From assembly GCA_966128725.1 (NCBI GenBank), contig CBHYLN010000192.1, forward strand, positions 1 through 7,936: DNA of 7,936 nt, in the 5' to 3' direction. The notes under the pieces were generated by a model. That model made no database searches. It worked only from the letters and a program-made list of their open reading frames with translations, and was not told the DNA's origin. The position numbers were made by a program, and so were the translations under genes. Source of the stretch: JAFDZV01 sp966128725. Its GTDB lineage: Bacteria > Bacteroidota > Ignavibacteria > OLB7. Each line of letters starts with the position of its first letter. Position 1 is the first letter of the stretch. Positions 1 through 5,484 of this stretch are shown piece by piece.

Positions 1-333
1 TGCCGGGATACATCGCTATGGCGCGCCGTGGTTGTAAAGGGGCATGTGCAGGGAGTGGAGTCGGCAAGCCGTGGCGTTGCGTTGCTCGAAGCACGGCCTA
101 ATCCGTTCGGCGGCAGCACATCAATACGATTCACGCTGGAACGTGCCTGCGAGGTGCGTGCCGTGGTGGTGGATGTTGCCGGGCACGAAGCGGCCGTGAT
201 CGGCTCCGGCAATTTTCTGGCCGGGGAACACCGCCTGCAATGGGATGCCATGGGCGTTGCACCGGGTATCTATTACTGCCGCGTCTCCACGGCAGGGCAA
301 ATCCGTGTTGTGCCGTTAATGGTTTGGAACTGA
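1..333 (+). CDS. 3' end of a secreted protein with a T9SS type A-like C-terminal sorting domain (partial)
   Basis: The reading frame is open from the first base and ends at TGA 331-333, so only the last 110 codons are visible and the GTG at 28 is probably internal. The tail follows the pattern of the FlgD-like/Por secretion C-terminal sorting domain: a PNPF motif at visible residues 33-36, then a beta-rich stretch (STSIRFTLERACEVRAVVVDVAG), a 'G.FLAGEHRLQWDA' strand pair, and 'VAPGIYYCRVST' near the end. In this family the domain directs proteins across the outer membrane through the type IX secretion system, after which it is usually cleaved off. The passenger domain lies outside the window, so the protein's function cannot be told. 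A cysteine sits in the penultimate strand (YYCRV), where Y, F or V is more usual. Confidence is good for the domain and none for the passenger function. Confidence 0.8.
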   Translation, partial: CRDTSLWRAVVVKGHVQGVESASRGVALLEARPNPFGGSTSIRFTLERACEVRAVVVDVAGHEAAVIGSGNFLAGEHRLQWDAMGVAPGIYYCRVSTAGQIRVVPLMVWN

Positions 334-334
334 A

Positions 335-351
335 CCGCACCGTGCGTGCGG
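335..351. terminator. Short hairpin after the sorting-domain gene
   Basis: CCGCAC (335-340) and GTGCGG (346-351) form a perfect 6-bp stem around a 5-base loop, two bases after the stop codon at 331-333. No T-run follows, so this is at best a weak or Rho-assisted terminator and could be chance in GC-rich DNA. Confidence 0.2.
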
Positions 352-470
352 ATGCATCGTGATGGCCGGATGGGTGAAACCGTCCGTTGCCCGGGCTTGC
401 GGGAACCGATCCAGCCAGCCTGCCTCTGATTGCCCAGCTTCCAACATCAATCCGTATCGAGGGATTATCC

Positions 471-475
471 GAAGG
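471..475 (+). promoter_or_regulatory. Ribosome binding site deciding the start of the barrel gene
   Basis: GAAGG lies six bases upstream of ATG 482. The frame stays open upstream to GTG 359, but the extra 41 residues look like translated non-coding DNA, and only the ATG at 482 places a signal peptide near the N terminus. Confidence 0.45.
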
Positions 476-481
476 TTCATC

Positions 482-2437
482 ATGCGTCGAAACAGATCGG
501 CATGCGATTGCGAAACGGGCGCGCCCCGGCTTCGCGACCGCGGCGTGTGTTGTGTGCGGCTTGTGGCCGCAATCGTGTTGCTTGTGCTGGCGACGGGGCA
601 GGCACGTTCGCAGTTGCAGGTGGATATCTTCTCCACCAATCAGGCGAACTCCAATCCCAATCAGGTTGCAAAGAGCGACGGGCAAAGCGGGGGCACCGGC
701 GATTATCTTGGCCAGCATGGTGTATGGCTGGGCTACCGGATTGGCCTTGGCGATAACTCGCGTCTGTTCCCGAGTTACTCGGTAGGCCTTACGCTGTGGG
801 GCTCACAGACCGAGCAAAACCTGATTCAGCATAGCCCGGCGATCAGTTTCAAGCAGAGCGATCTGAAGCTTTTCGGGTACCGCGAGCCGGTTGCCGACGT
901 ATCCGATAACGATATCCTGGCCGGTGATACAGCCAAGGCCGCGCTGGTACGGCGCTTGGATGCCATTGCCGATCTGTTGGATAGCACCGCCTTCACGCGT
1001 CGCGACGCGGCCAGCACATTCGATGAACAATTGGCGGCCGAGGCCGACACACTGTTCGATGCGTTGATCGACAGTGCCGACACCGGCGACGATCTCGATT
1101 TTCTTGACGACGAGTTGTTGAATGGCAATCCACCGAATCAGGCTGATGCCAACACGAACGGCGGCCTTGCAGGCTCGGCAAGCGATTCGTTGATGCTTCG
1201 CATGGTGGACCGTCTGGACGGGCTGTCCGATTCGCTGGATGTGTTCGACGGGTCGGCCGAACTGGTTGATCAGGTAAACCAGGGATTGCGCGCGGTGGCT
1301 GCCGAGCTGCGGGCGAAGCTTCCGGGTGACGAGGTTGCCGTGGAGGCTGTTCGGCGTATCGAGGCCCTGATACGCGACCTTGGGCGGTATCAGCCGCCGC
1401 TTTCGGACGATGAGCTGAACGACGATGTGCTCGATGACGACGATGGCGGACTGTTCCCGAACTACGCCCCGCTTTCAGTATCGCATCAGTTGCTGCTGCG
1501 CAACATCCGCGACGACTACTACTTCTACACCGGTCCGGATGATGCGGGGGCCGACTATCTTCGTGCCGGCGTATCGGCCAGCCTGGTTCGATACCTGAGC
1601 ACTACCGATACCAACCTGCTGCAGTACAACAATACCGGTATCAACGCGAGCGTGCTGCTGGAGCAACGGCTTTCAAAGCAATGGTCGATGTGGGGCGGAT
1701 ATACATTTGCTACCGCGCGATATCCCAACGCCAGCGTTTTCAACAGCACCCAGCACGAGTTCGCTGTTCAGTTCCGATATGTTCCGAACCCAAACGCGCT
1801 GGTGGCGTTCGATGCCGGGTACGGTGTCAAGAACTACATCGAGGAACCGCCAACCGTATCGGGCTCGTCCCAGATCACGCGCGTGACGGCCGAGGGGCTT
1901 ACCACGACGCTTGCCACGATCGGCGTTGGGGGCTTCATCCAGCCGGGCACAAGCACCGTGCTGGGTGCGGTGCTCGGCGCCCAGTTCACCCCCACATTGA
2001 ATCCCCGCATGACCATCGGCTTCAGTGGGGGACAGGTGGGTGTGCTGGATAACAGCGGCACCAATCTTACCAACGACATATACGGATGGAACGGGCCTGC
2101 CCTGCAATTGTTGGTGCTGCAGGCGTTACCGTGGGAGCTGATGGCCGGCGCGCATGTGGTGCTGGAATCACGCGACTATGGCCGCCCGATCGTAAGCATC
2201 GGAGGGCGCTCGATCGAGCTGAAGGATCGTACCGATAAGCACGCCACGATCGAGCTTCATCTTGACCGCGAGTTCACACTCAACGCCGCGGCCACTTCGT
2301 TTCTCACGGTGGGCCTTACGCTGGGCACGGTTCGGAACAACTCCACCAACTATACCGGCCCAGGCGGGCGCTCGCTTCCAAGCAACGATTTCAAGGAATC
2401 GTACGGCGAGCTGGCGCTTTCCTGGACGCCGTTCTGA
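482..2437 (+). CDS. Outer-membrane beta-barrel protein with a large acidic helical insert
   Basis: The protein is 651 residues from ATG 482. The N terminus has a long basic n-region, then a hydrophobic core (LVAAIVLLVLATG) and a likely cleavage site after ARS around residue 43, so it should be exported. A GTG at 545 would give a more typical short signal peptide but has no visible ribosome binding site. Residues about 75-105 contain glycine/aromatic strands (GVWLGYRIGLG, YSVGLTLWGS). Residues about 155-335 are instead helical and acidic, with clusters DDLDFLDDELL (from 203) and DDELNDDVLDDDDGG (309-323). From about 335 to the end come alternating amphipathic strands rich in Y, G and N, and the last residue is F, as in the C-terminal beta-signal recognised by the BAM machinery. 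I do not recognise the family. A role as an outer-membrane porin or surface protein is inferred from the architecture. It ends about 70 bases before a strong hairpin shared with the convergent hsp20. Confidence 0.8.
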   Translation: MRRNRSACDCETGAPRLRDRGVCCVRLVAAIVLLVLATGQARSQLQVDIFSTNQANSNPNQVAKSDGQSGGTGDYLGQHGVWLGYRIGLGDNSRLFPSYSVGLTLWGSQTEQNLIQHSPAISFKQSDLKLFGYREPVADVSDNDILAGDTAKAALVRRLDAIADLLDSTAFTRRDAASTFDEQLAAEADTLFDALIDSADTGDDLDFLDDELLNGNPPNQADANTNGGLAGSASDSLMLRMVDRLDGLSDSLDVFDGSAELVDQVNQGLRAVAAELRAKLPGDEVAVEAVRRIEALIRDLGRYQPPLSDDELNDDVLDDDDGGLFPNYAPLSVSHQLLLRNIRDDYYFYTGPDDAGADYLRAGVSASLVRYLSTTDTNLLQYNNTGINASVLLEQRLSKQWSMWGGYTFATARYPNASVFNSTQHEFAVQFRYVPNPNALVAFDAGYGVKNYIEEPPTVSGSSQITRVTAEGLTTTLATIGVGGFIQPGTSTVLGAVLGAQFTPTLNPRMTIGFSGGQVGVLDNSGTNLTNDIYGWNGPALQLLVLQALPWELMAGAHVVLESRDYGRPIVSIGGRSIELKDRTDKHATIELHLDREFTLNAAATSFLTVGLTLGTVRNNSTNYTGPGGRSLPSNDFKESYGELALSWTPF

Positions 2438-2507
2438 TTGGCATGTGCGTGGTGCTGGCCGATACGGCGGCGTGCGGCAGGGTTGTGATCGTGTGCCCCG
2501 GATAAAC

Positions 2508-2541
2508 GAACGCCGGCCACCTTTATCGGTGGCCGGCGTTC
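2508..2541. terminator. Bidirectional terminator between the barrel gene and hsp20
   Basis: A perfect 14-bp inverted repeat, GAACGCCGGCCACC (2508-2521) and GGTGGCCGGCGTTC (2528-2541), encloses the 6-base loop TTTATC. It lies between two convergent stop codons (2437 on +, 2603 on -). The flanks are only mildly T-rich (CTGTTCTGGT on +; GTTTATCC on -), so efficiency is uncertain, but its position and perfect symmetry support a shared terminator. Confidence 0.7.
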
Positions 2542-2602
2542 CTGTTCTGGTCTGGTGTTATCGAGTGTTCACCACATCGAAGAGTGCCGGGTTTGCGATG
2601 GA

Positions 2603-3091
2603 TCAACCAATCTCGATCAGCCTCGGCTTCACTTCCTCAGCCTTCGGTACCGTAACGGTCAGTACGCCGTGGTCGAAGTTCGCCTTGATGGCATCAGGAT
2701 TCACGGCCGTGGGGAAGGTGAAGCTCCGGTGGAACTTTCCGTAGAAGCGCTCCACGCGGTGTGCGCTCTTGCCCTTGTCCTGCACGGTGCCGTTGGCCTC
2801 GTTCGGCTTCTGCTCGTACGTGTAATTCCGTTCACCGGAGATCGAGAGCGTGCCATCCTGGAAGTTGATCTTGATATCCTCGCGGCTCAGTCCCGGAAGT
2901 TCGCAGTCGACGATGAAGTTGTGTTCGTCCTCGTGAACGTCGACAACCGGTCGCCATACGGCCGATTCAAAACCTTCGTCGCCGTTCCCCTTGCGAGCGG
3001 GGAAGAAGTTGTCGAACAAGCGATTCATTTCGCGCTGAAGATCGCGCTGAAACACATTCATGGAAAAGCCAGGATAACGGACGATAGACAT
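2603..3091 (-). CDS. Small heat-shock protein, Hsp20/alpha-crystallin family
   Basis: This 162-residue protein is an ATP-independent chaperone that binds unfolding cytoplasmic proteins and holds them for refolding by DnaK/ClpB. The N-terminal arm (residues 1-45) has the family's usual LQREMNRLFDNFF helix. The alpha-crystallin domain runs from about 46 (WRPVVDVHEDEHNFIVDCELPGL) to about 150 and includes REDIKINFQDGTLSISGER, the RVERFYGKFHRSFTFP strand pair and the conserved GVL (142-144, DHGVLTVTVPK). The C-terminal I-x-I motif that docks into neighbouring subunits is present as IEI (159-161). Length and order match class A-type bacterial Hsp20. The frame is open upstream to 3373, but ATG 3091 is chosen because a strong GAGGAGGAA ribosome binding site precedes it and the family starts here. 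It is transcribed away from the yceD-rpmF pair across a long intergenic region. No CIRCE element is seen. Confidence 0.95.
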   Translation of the reverse strand: MSIVRYPGFSMNVFQRDLQREMNRLFDNFFPARKGNGDEGFESAVWRPVVDVHEDEHNFIVDCELPGLSREDIKINFQDGTLSISGERNYTYEQKPNEANGTVQDKGKSAHRVERFYGKFHRSFTFPTAVNPDAIKANFDHGVLTVTVPKAEEVKPRLIEIG

Positions 3092-3096
3092 CGTAA

Positions 3097-3105
3097 TTCC
3101 TCCTC
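3097..3105 (-). promoter_or_regulatory. Strong Shine-Dalgarno of hsp20
   Basis: Read on the minus strand this is GAGGAGGAA, five bases before ATG 3091. It is the strongest ribosome binding site in the window. It fixes the hsp20 start and argues against the 94-codon upstream extension of the frame. Confidence 0.85.
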
Positions 3106-3387
3106 GTGATTCGTAGTTAGTCGGTTGATCAATGCGATCGGATCGTTTTTCCACCGGGCGTATCGTTGAACATCCCGGCAACGCTGTAGGATCTCTCAAT
3201 CGGTGTGCCACTCCACAATCGCCGTGTTTTGGGGGCATTGCCGGCCGGCTACTTGCCAGATTGGCGCTTCGGCCTGAAGAAATGTGCGGTTGGCCCGTCA
3301 TCATGCCGGTGCGGTCTGCCGCTATTACAGCCCGTGCAGGGGTTGGCGGCGCGGTTGCCGTGTGGGCACCCACCAGAACGGTGCGCT

Positions 3388-3397
3388 CCCCCCCCCC
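3388..3397. repeat. Ten-base poly-C tract
   Basis: An uninterrupted run of ten C lies in the middle of the hsp20-yceD intergenic region. Tracts of this length can change length by slipped-strand mispairing. It is in no credible gene, and it is several hundred bases from both flanking starts, so a direct switching role is unsupported. Confidence 0.9.
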
Positions 3398-3541
3398 GAG
3401 CGCGCTGCGTGCCCGGGCATCGGCGCAGGGTGCGACGCATGGCCAGTTGCCTTGCCGATCGCGATTCCTGGCCTACGGTGCCTTCGGGCATTCGTTGCGT
3501 GGGTGCTGGCAATCCTGCCGTGCGCGCGCAAGCCGGCGCAG

Positions 3542-3556
3542 TTTGGATCGTATACC
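3542..3556 (+). repeat. Near-direct repeat, copy 1 (TTTGGATCGTATACC)
   Basis: This 15-base sequence recurs at 3667-3682 with a single inserted G (TTTGGATGCGTATACC). Both copies contain the palindrome GTATAC. They are 125 bases apart in the same orientation in the non-coding region upstream of yceD. They could be binding sites for a regulator or remnants of a local duplication. Confidence 0.6.
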
Positions 3557-3666
3557 ATGAGCGCACCCTGAAGGTCCGTGCTGATTGTCCGTTGGCGGCA
3601 ATCATCCCCCAAGGATATCGAAGGTGGGGCAGGGGAAACGGCCGTTCGGGGTGGGCCGGTTTCACC

Positions 3667-3682
3667 TTTGGATGCGTATACC
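3667..3682 (+). repeat. Near-direct repeat, copy 2 (TTTGGATGCGTATACC)
   Basis: This is the second copy of the element at 3542-3556, identical apart from one extra G after TTTGGAT. It lies about 66 bases upstream of the proposed -33 element of the yceD promoter, a distance at which an upstream activator or operator site would be possible. Confidence 0.6.
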
Positions 3683-3747
3683 TCCGCTGGTTTGCGTAGG
3701 TTTGCCGCGATCCGAGTTACAACGAGTTGTGACGATTCGCCGATAAC

Positions 3748-3779
3748 TTGGATGATCAGTTGCGCTGACCATATATTTG
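3748..3779 (+). promoter_or_regulatory. Bacteroidota-type promoter of yceD-rpmF
   Basis: TATATTTG (3772-3779) is an exact match to the TAnnTTTG -7 element used by the primary sigma factor of Bacteroidota. A TTG at 3748-3750 lies 21 bases upstream, near the expected -33 position. The start of transcription would fall around 3785, giving a leader of roughly 40 bases before ATG 3824. An imperfect palindrome ACAACGAGTTGT (3719-3730) sits just upstream and could be an operator, though it is short. This is the only exact TAnnTTTG I noticed in an intergenic region of the window. Confidence 0.6.
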
Positions 3780-3807
3780 CGTGTTTTCTTTGTCAATTCA
3801 CGGAGCT

Positions 3808-3814
3808 GAGGTGG
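3808..3814 (+). promoter_or_regulatory. Ribosome binding site of yceD
   Basis: GAGGTGG lies nine bases before ATG 3824. It supports this start over the later in-frame ATG at 3857 and over an 82-codon upstream extension that would run through the promoter. Confidence 0.55.
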
Positions 3815-3823
3815 TCTTCCGCC

Positions 3824-4372
3824 ATGTCAAATGATCGGATAAATCGTAGACCGGCAATGGAGATCGGCATCAGCGGCGTTGGCGACGGCGAGTATCCGTT
3901 TGCGTTCGACGTACCAGTCGAGGCACTCGGAATGGACGAGTCCTTCGTTGGCAACGTGCGAGTTTCGGGCACTCTTCGAAGGGTGTCGACGCAGTTCTTC
4001 GTGGAAGGAACGGTTGATGCCACGCAGACGTGTACGTGCGATCGTTGCCTGTGCGATATCAACCGTGCCGTGCATTTGCCGATGGCGCTGTATTATGGGC
4101 TTGGCCATACCGCGCATGGGCAGGGCGAAGAGACCGGCGAAGGAGTGGTGATGCTCGCCGCGGACGAAGAGGCAATTGCGCTGGACGAAGAAGTTCGGCA
4201 GTTGATTCTTCTGGACGTCCCGCTCAAGCATCTGTGCCGTGAGGATTGCCGTGGCATTTGCCCTGGTTGCGGGGTGGACCTGAACGCCGCCGAGTGTACA
4301 TGCACGAAGGCGGAGATCGATCCCCGCTGGGCCAAATTGTCGGAGGTGTTCCGAGGGAACATCGATAACTAG
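3824..4372 (+). CDS. yceD: DUF177/YceD family protein, large-subunit rRNA accumulation factor
   Basis: This is a 182-residue cytoplasmic protein of the DUF177 (YceD) family, which is found next to rpmF in most bacteria. In E. coli and plants, family members are needed for normal 23S rRNA accumulation, so a role in large-subunit assembly is likely. Two family features are visible. The first is the cysteine cluster TCTCDRCLC in the middle (C70, C72, C75, C77). The second is the C-terminal LCREDCRGICPGCGVDLNAAECTC motif region (C138, C142, C146, C149, C158, C160), which resembles a metal-binding site. The acidic segment DEEAIALDEEVRQLILLDVP joins them, as is usual. ATG 3824 was chosen for its ribosome binding site and position downstream of a good promoter. 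The stop is 44 bases upstream of rpmF with no terminator between, so the two are presumably co-transcribed. The gene name rests on family membership and context. Confidence 0.93.
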   Translation: MSNDRINRRPAMEIGISGVGDGEYPFAFDVPVEALGMDESFVGNVRVSGTLRRVSTQFFVEGTVDATQTCTCDRCLCDINRAVHLPMALYYGLGHTAHGQGEETGEGVVMLAADEEAIALDEEVRQLILLDVPLKHLCREDCRGICPGCGVDLNAAECTCTKAEIDPRWAKLSEVFRGNIDN

Positions 4373-4406
4373 AAAGCAGATACGATACCGTACATACATT
4401 CATCTA

Positions 4407-4412
4407 GGAGAG
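4407..4412 (+). promoter_or_regulatory. Ribosome binding site of rpmF
   Basis: GGAGAG lies four bases before ATG 4417, a clear and close-spaced site consistent with high expression of a ribosomal protein. Confidence 0.7.
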
Positions 4413-4416
4413 AACA

Positions 4417-4602
4417 ATGCCTAATCCCAAGCGGAGGCACTCGAAGTCGCGCCGTGACAAGCGCCGTACCCATTACAAGGCAACGGCAGCCGGCTTTGGC
4501 AAGTGCCCGAACTGCAGCGAGATGAAGCTGCATCATGCGGCCTGCAGCAGCTGCGGCTACTACAACGGTCGTGTGATTATCCGCACAACCGAAACCACGT
4601 AA
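4417..4602 (+). CDS. rpmF: 50S ribosomal protein L32
   Basis: At 61 residues this is full length for bacterial L32 (bL32), a small component of the large ribosomal subunit. The N terminus MPNPKRRHSKSRRDKRRTH is the strongly basic, extended rRNA-binding arm typical of the family. The zinc-ribbon is complete: CPNC (C30, C33) and CSSC (C43, C46), followed by the conserved GYYNGR. This is therefore the zinc-binding (C+) form rather than a zinc-independent paralogue. It follows yceD, the standard arrangement, but plsX and fabH, which come next in many bacteria including many Bacteroidota, are absent. A hairpin with a T-run follows and probably ends the operon. Confidence 0.97.
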   Translation: MPNPKRRHSKSRRDKRRTHYKATAAGFGKCPNCSEMKLHHAACSSCGYYNGRVIIRTTETT

Positions 4603-4639
4603 CGTGCGGCGCCACCGTGCGCCTCGCATTGCCGAACGT

Positions 4640-4712
4640 AAGCGCTCATTCGCGTCCAGCCCGATGAACTCTCATCGCCTGCTTGATTGCGAATGAGCGC
4701 TTCACCGTTTTT
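4640..4712 (+). terminator. Nested-hairpin terminator after rpmF
   Basis: AAGCGCTCATTCGC (4640-4653) and GCGAATGAGCGCTT (4689-4702) form a perfect 14-bp stem. The 35-base interior holds a second hairpin, CGATGA (4662-4667) and TCATCG (4672-4677), around the loop ACTC. A run of five T (4708-4712) follows the stem after a short CACCG. Stem plus T-run fits an intrinsic terminator for yceD-rpmF, though the long interior and the gap before the T-run are atypical. It overlaps the upstream part of the frame of the next gene, which argues that that gene starts at ATG 4773. Confidence 0.65.
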
Positions 4713-4772
4713 CGGGTCGTTGGTGGCCACCTTCGGCTGCCACTCGGCCGGTACCACATACGCGCTCCGTCC

Positions 4773-4997
4773 ATGAATGCCGAATCCCCGTACATGCGCC
4801 ATCTGTTGCGCCACCTTCGCACTTCGGTGCTCGTTGTTGCCGTTGTGGCCCTTGGCCTGGGGTTATACTCGTTTGGCCGTGGCGAGGAGTTGCAATGGTA
4901 CTACATCGTGTTGGTGGCCGCCGGGATGCTTCTCAGTTCCATCGTGAACATGTTTGTTGATGCGGCAAGGGAGAAGCGCGGCACCACGAAAAGGTAG
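4773..4997 (+). CDS. Small membrane protein with two predicted transmembrane helices
   Basis: This 74-residue protein starts at ATG 4773. Residues about 17-34 (TSVLVVAVVALGLGLYSF) and 42-62 (WYYIVLVAAGMLLSSIVNMFV) are hydrophobic and long enough to span the membrane, joined by a short charged turn (GRGEELQ). Both ends are basic (RHLLRHLR; REKRGTTKR), which by the positive-inside rule suggests both termini are cytoplasmic. No ribosome binding site is obvious; ATG 4794 is an alternative start. The frame is open upstream to TTG 4683, but that lies within the rpmF terminator. The stop is 58 bases before cutA on the same strand, so the two may be co-transcribed. I do not recognise the family and assign no function. 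Confidence 0.65.
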   Translation: MNAESPYMRHLLRHLRTSVLVVAVVALGLGLYSFGRGEELQWYYIVLVAAGMLLSSIVNMFVDAAREKRGTTKR

Positions 4998-5055
4998 GGT
5001 GGCGCCGTACCCGTCAGGCGTGCCGTCCGCGCTGCCACATCTCAATCCCACGCCA

Positions 5056-5373
5056 ATGTCGCACATCGTTGTTCTAACCACATGCGCCAATCGCGAGCAG
5101 GCCGAGCAGATTGCCGAGGCTCTGGTCAGCGAGCGGCTGGCCGCATGTTGCACAATCGCAGGCGCCGTTACATCGATATACCGATGGCACGAGGCGCTGG
5201 AGCGCGCCGAGGAGGTGCTGATGATGGTGAAAACCACCGAAAAGTGCTTCCCGTTGCTTGAGGCTCGTGTGCGCGAGCTGCACACGTACGAGGTGCCGGA
5301 GCTTATTGCTCTTCCCATTACGGCTGGCTCGCAGCCATATCTTGCCTGGTTACAGGCCGGCACGCAGAAGTAA
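5056..5373 (+). CDS. cutA: Divalent-cation tolerance protein CutA
   Basis: At 105 residues this is full length for CutA, a very stable, trimeric, ferredoxin-like-fold protein linked to copper and other divalent-metal tolerance and resembling PII signalling proteins. The whole family pattern is visible: IVVLTTCANREQAEQIAEALVSERLAAC at the start (conserved C10), VTSIYRWHEALERAEEVLMMVKT in the middle, and RVRELHTYEVPELIALPI with the conserved H76, E79 and E82, ending in the usual YLAWL. The biochemical function of bacterial CutA is still debated. The start at ATG 5056 fits the family length, though no Shine-Dalgarno is visible. The frame is open upstream to 4954 only as overlap with the preceding gene. 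The TAA stop is built into the base of the following hairpin. Confidence 0.95.
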   Translation: MSHIVVLTTCANREQAEQIAEALVSERLAACCTIAGAVTSIYRWHEALERAEEVLMMVKTTEKCFPLLEARVRELHTYEVPELIALPITAGSQPYLAWLQAGTQK

Positions 5374-5418
5374 GCCCCTGCCGGCGCCCGTTGTTCCGGG
5401 CATGGCCAGCAGGGGCTT
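5372..5418. terminator. Bidirectional terminator between cutA and the FecR-like gene
   Basis: AAGCCCCTGC (5372-5381) and GCAGGGGCTT (5409-5418) form a perfect 10-bp outer stem. Inside, GCCCG (5386-5390) and CGGGC (5397-5401) form a second stem around TTGTTC, with GGC/GCC (5383-5385, 5405-5407) able to bridge them. The first stem arm begins inside the cutA TAA codon. Pyrimidine-rich CGCTTTCCTTC follows on the + strand. It sits between convergent stops at 5373 and 5485. Confidence 0.65.
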
Positions 5419-5484
5419 CGCTTTCCTTCAGGGCGCGCGATACGTTCGTTTGCTCTGCGTCCCCGCCCAGCAACTGTAGCGCTG

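Larger units (their letters stand above)
3106..3747. other. Non-coding divergent region between hsp20 and yceD
   Basis: Several frames of 95-164 codons cross this stretch on both strands, but they overlap one another, lack ribosome binding sites, and translate to R/P/G/C-rich sequence without recognisable motifs, as expected from GC-rich non-coding DNA. Visible structure: an 11-bp palindrome CGATCGGATCG (3135-3145), the 10-bp palindrome GCCGGCCGGC (3240-3249), a run of ten C (3388-3397), the palindrome TGCCCGGGCA (3410-3419), and a near-duplicate 15/16-base element at 3542 and 3667. I see no tRNA, tmRNA, RNase P, SRP RNA or 6S signature. It may hold the hsp20 promoter, but I could not place one. 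A small RNA or an eroded gene cannot be excluded. Confidence 0.5.

Noticed and set aside
359..481. Upstream extension of the barrel gene to GTG 359
   Set aside because: It would bury the signal peptide about 70 residues in, and the extra residues look like translated non-coding DNA; ATG 482 has a GAAGG at good spacing.
131..718. A 195-codon minus-strand frame across the sorting-domain gene and the start of the barrel gene
   Set aside because: It is antisense to two credible genes, is rich in R, P and H, and shows no family motif or ribosome binding site.
1673..2107. A 144-codon minus-strand frame inside the barrel gene
   Set aside because: It is antisense to the beta-strand region of the barrel protein, a frame shadow in GC-rich coding DNA.
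2555..3109. A 184-codon plus-strand frame antisense to hsp20
   Set aside because: Its V/L-rich translation mirrors the hsp20 coding strand almost exactly from end to end; hsp20 has the conserved motifs and a strong ribosome binding site.
3092..3373. N-terminal extension of hsp20 to 3373
   Set aside because: The extra 94 residues have no family match, and the start at 3091 has GAGGAGGAA immediately upstream.
3388..3397. C10 tract as a phase-variation switch in a coding frame
   Set aside because: None of the frames crossing it looks like a real gene, so a coding on/off switch has no support here.
3132..3699. Plus-strand frames of 142 and 164 codons, and a minus-strand frame of 138 codons (3249-3665)
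   Set aside because: They overlap each other in different frames, are R/P/G/C-rich, have no ribosome binding sites, and run through the C10 tract; treated as non-coding.
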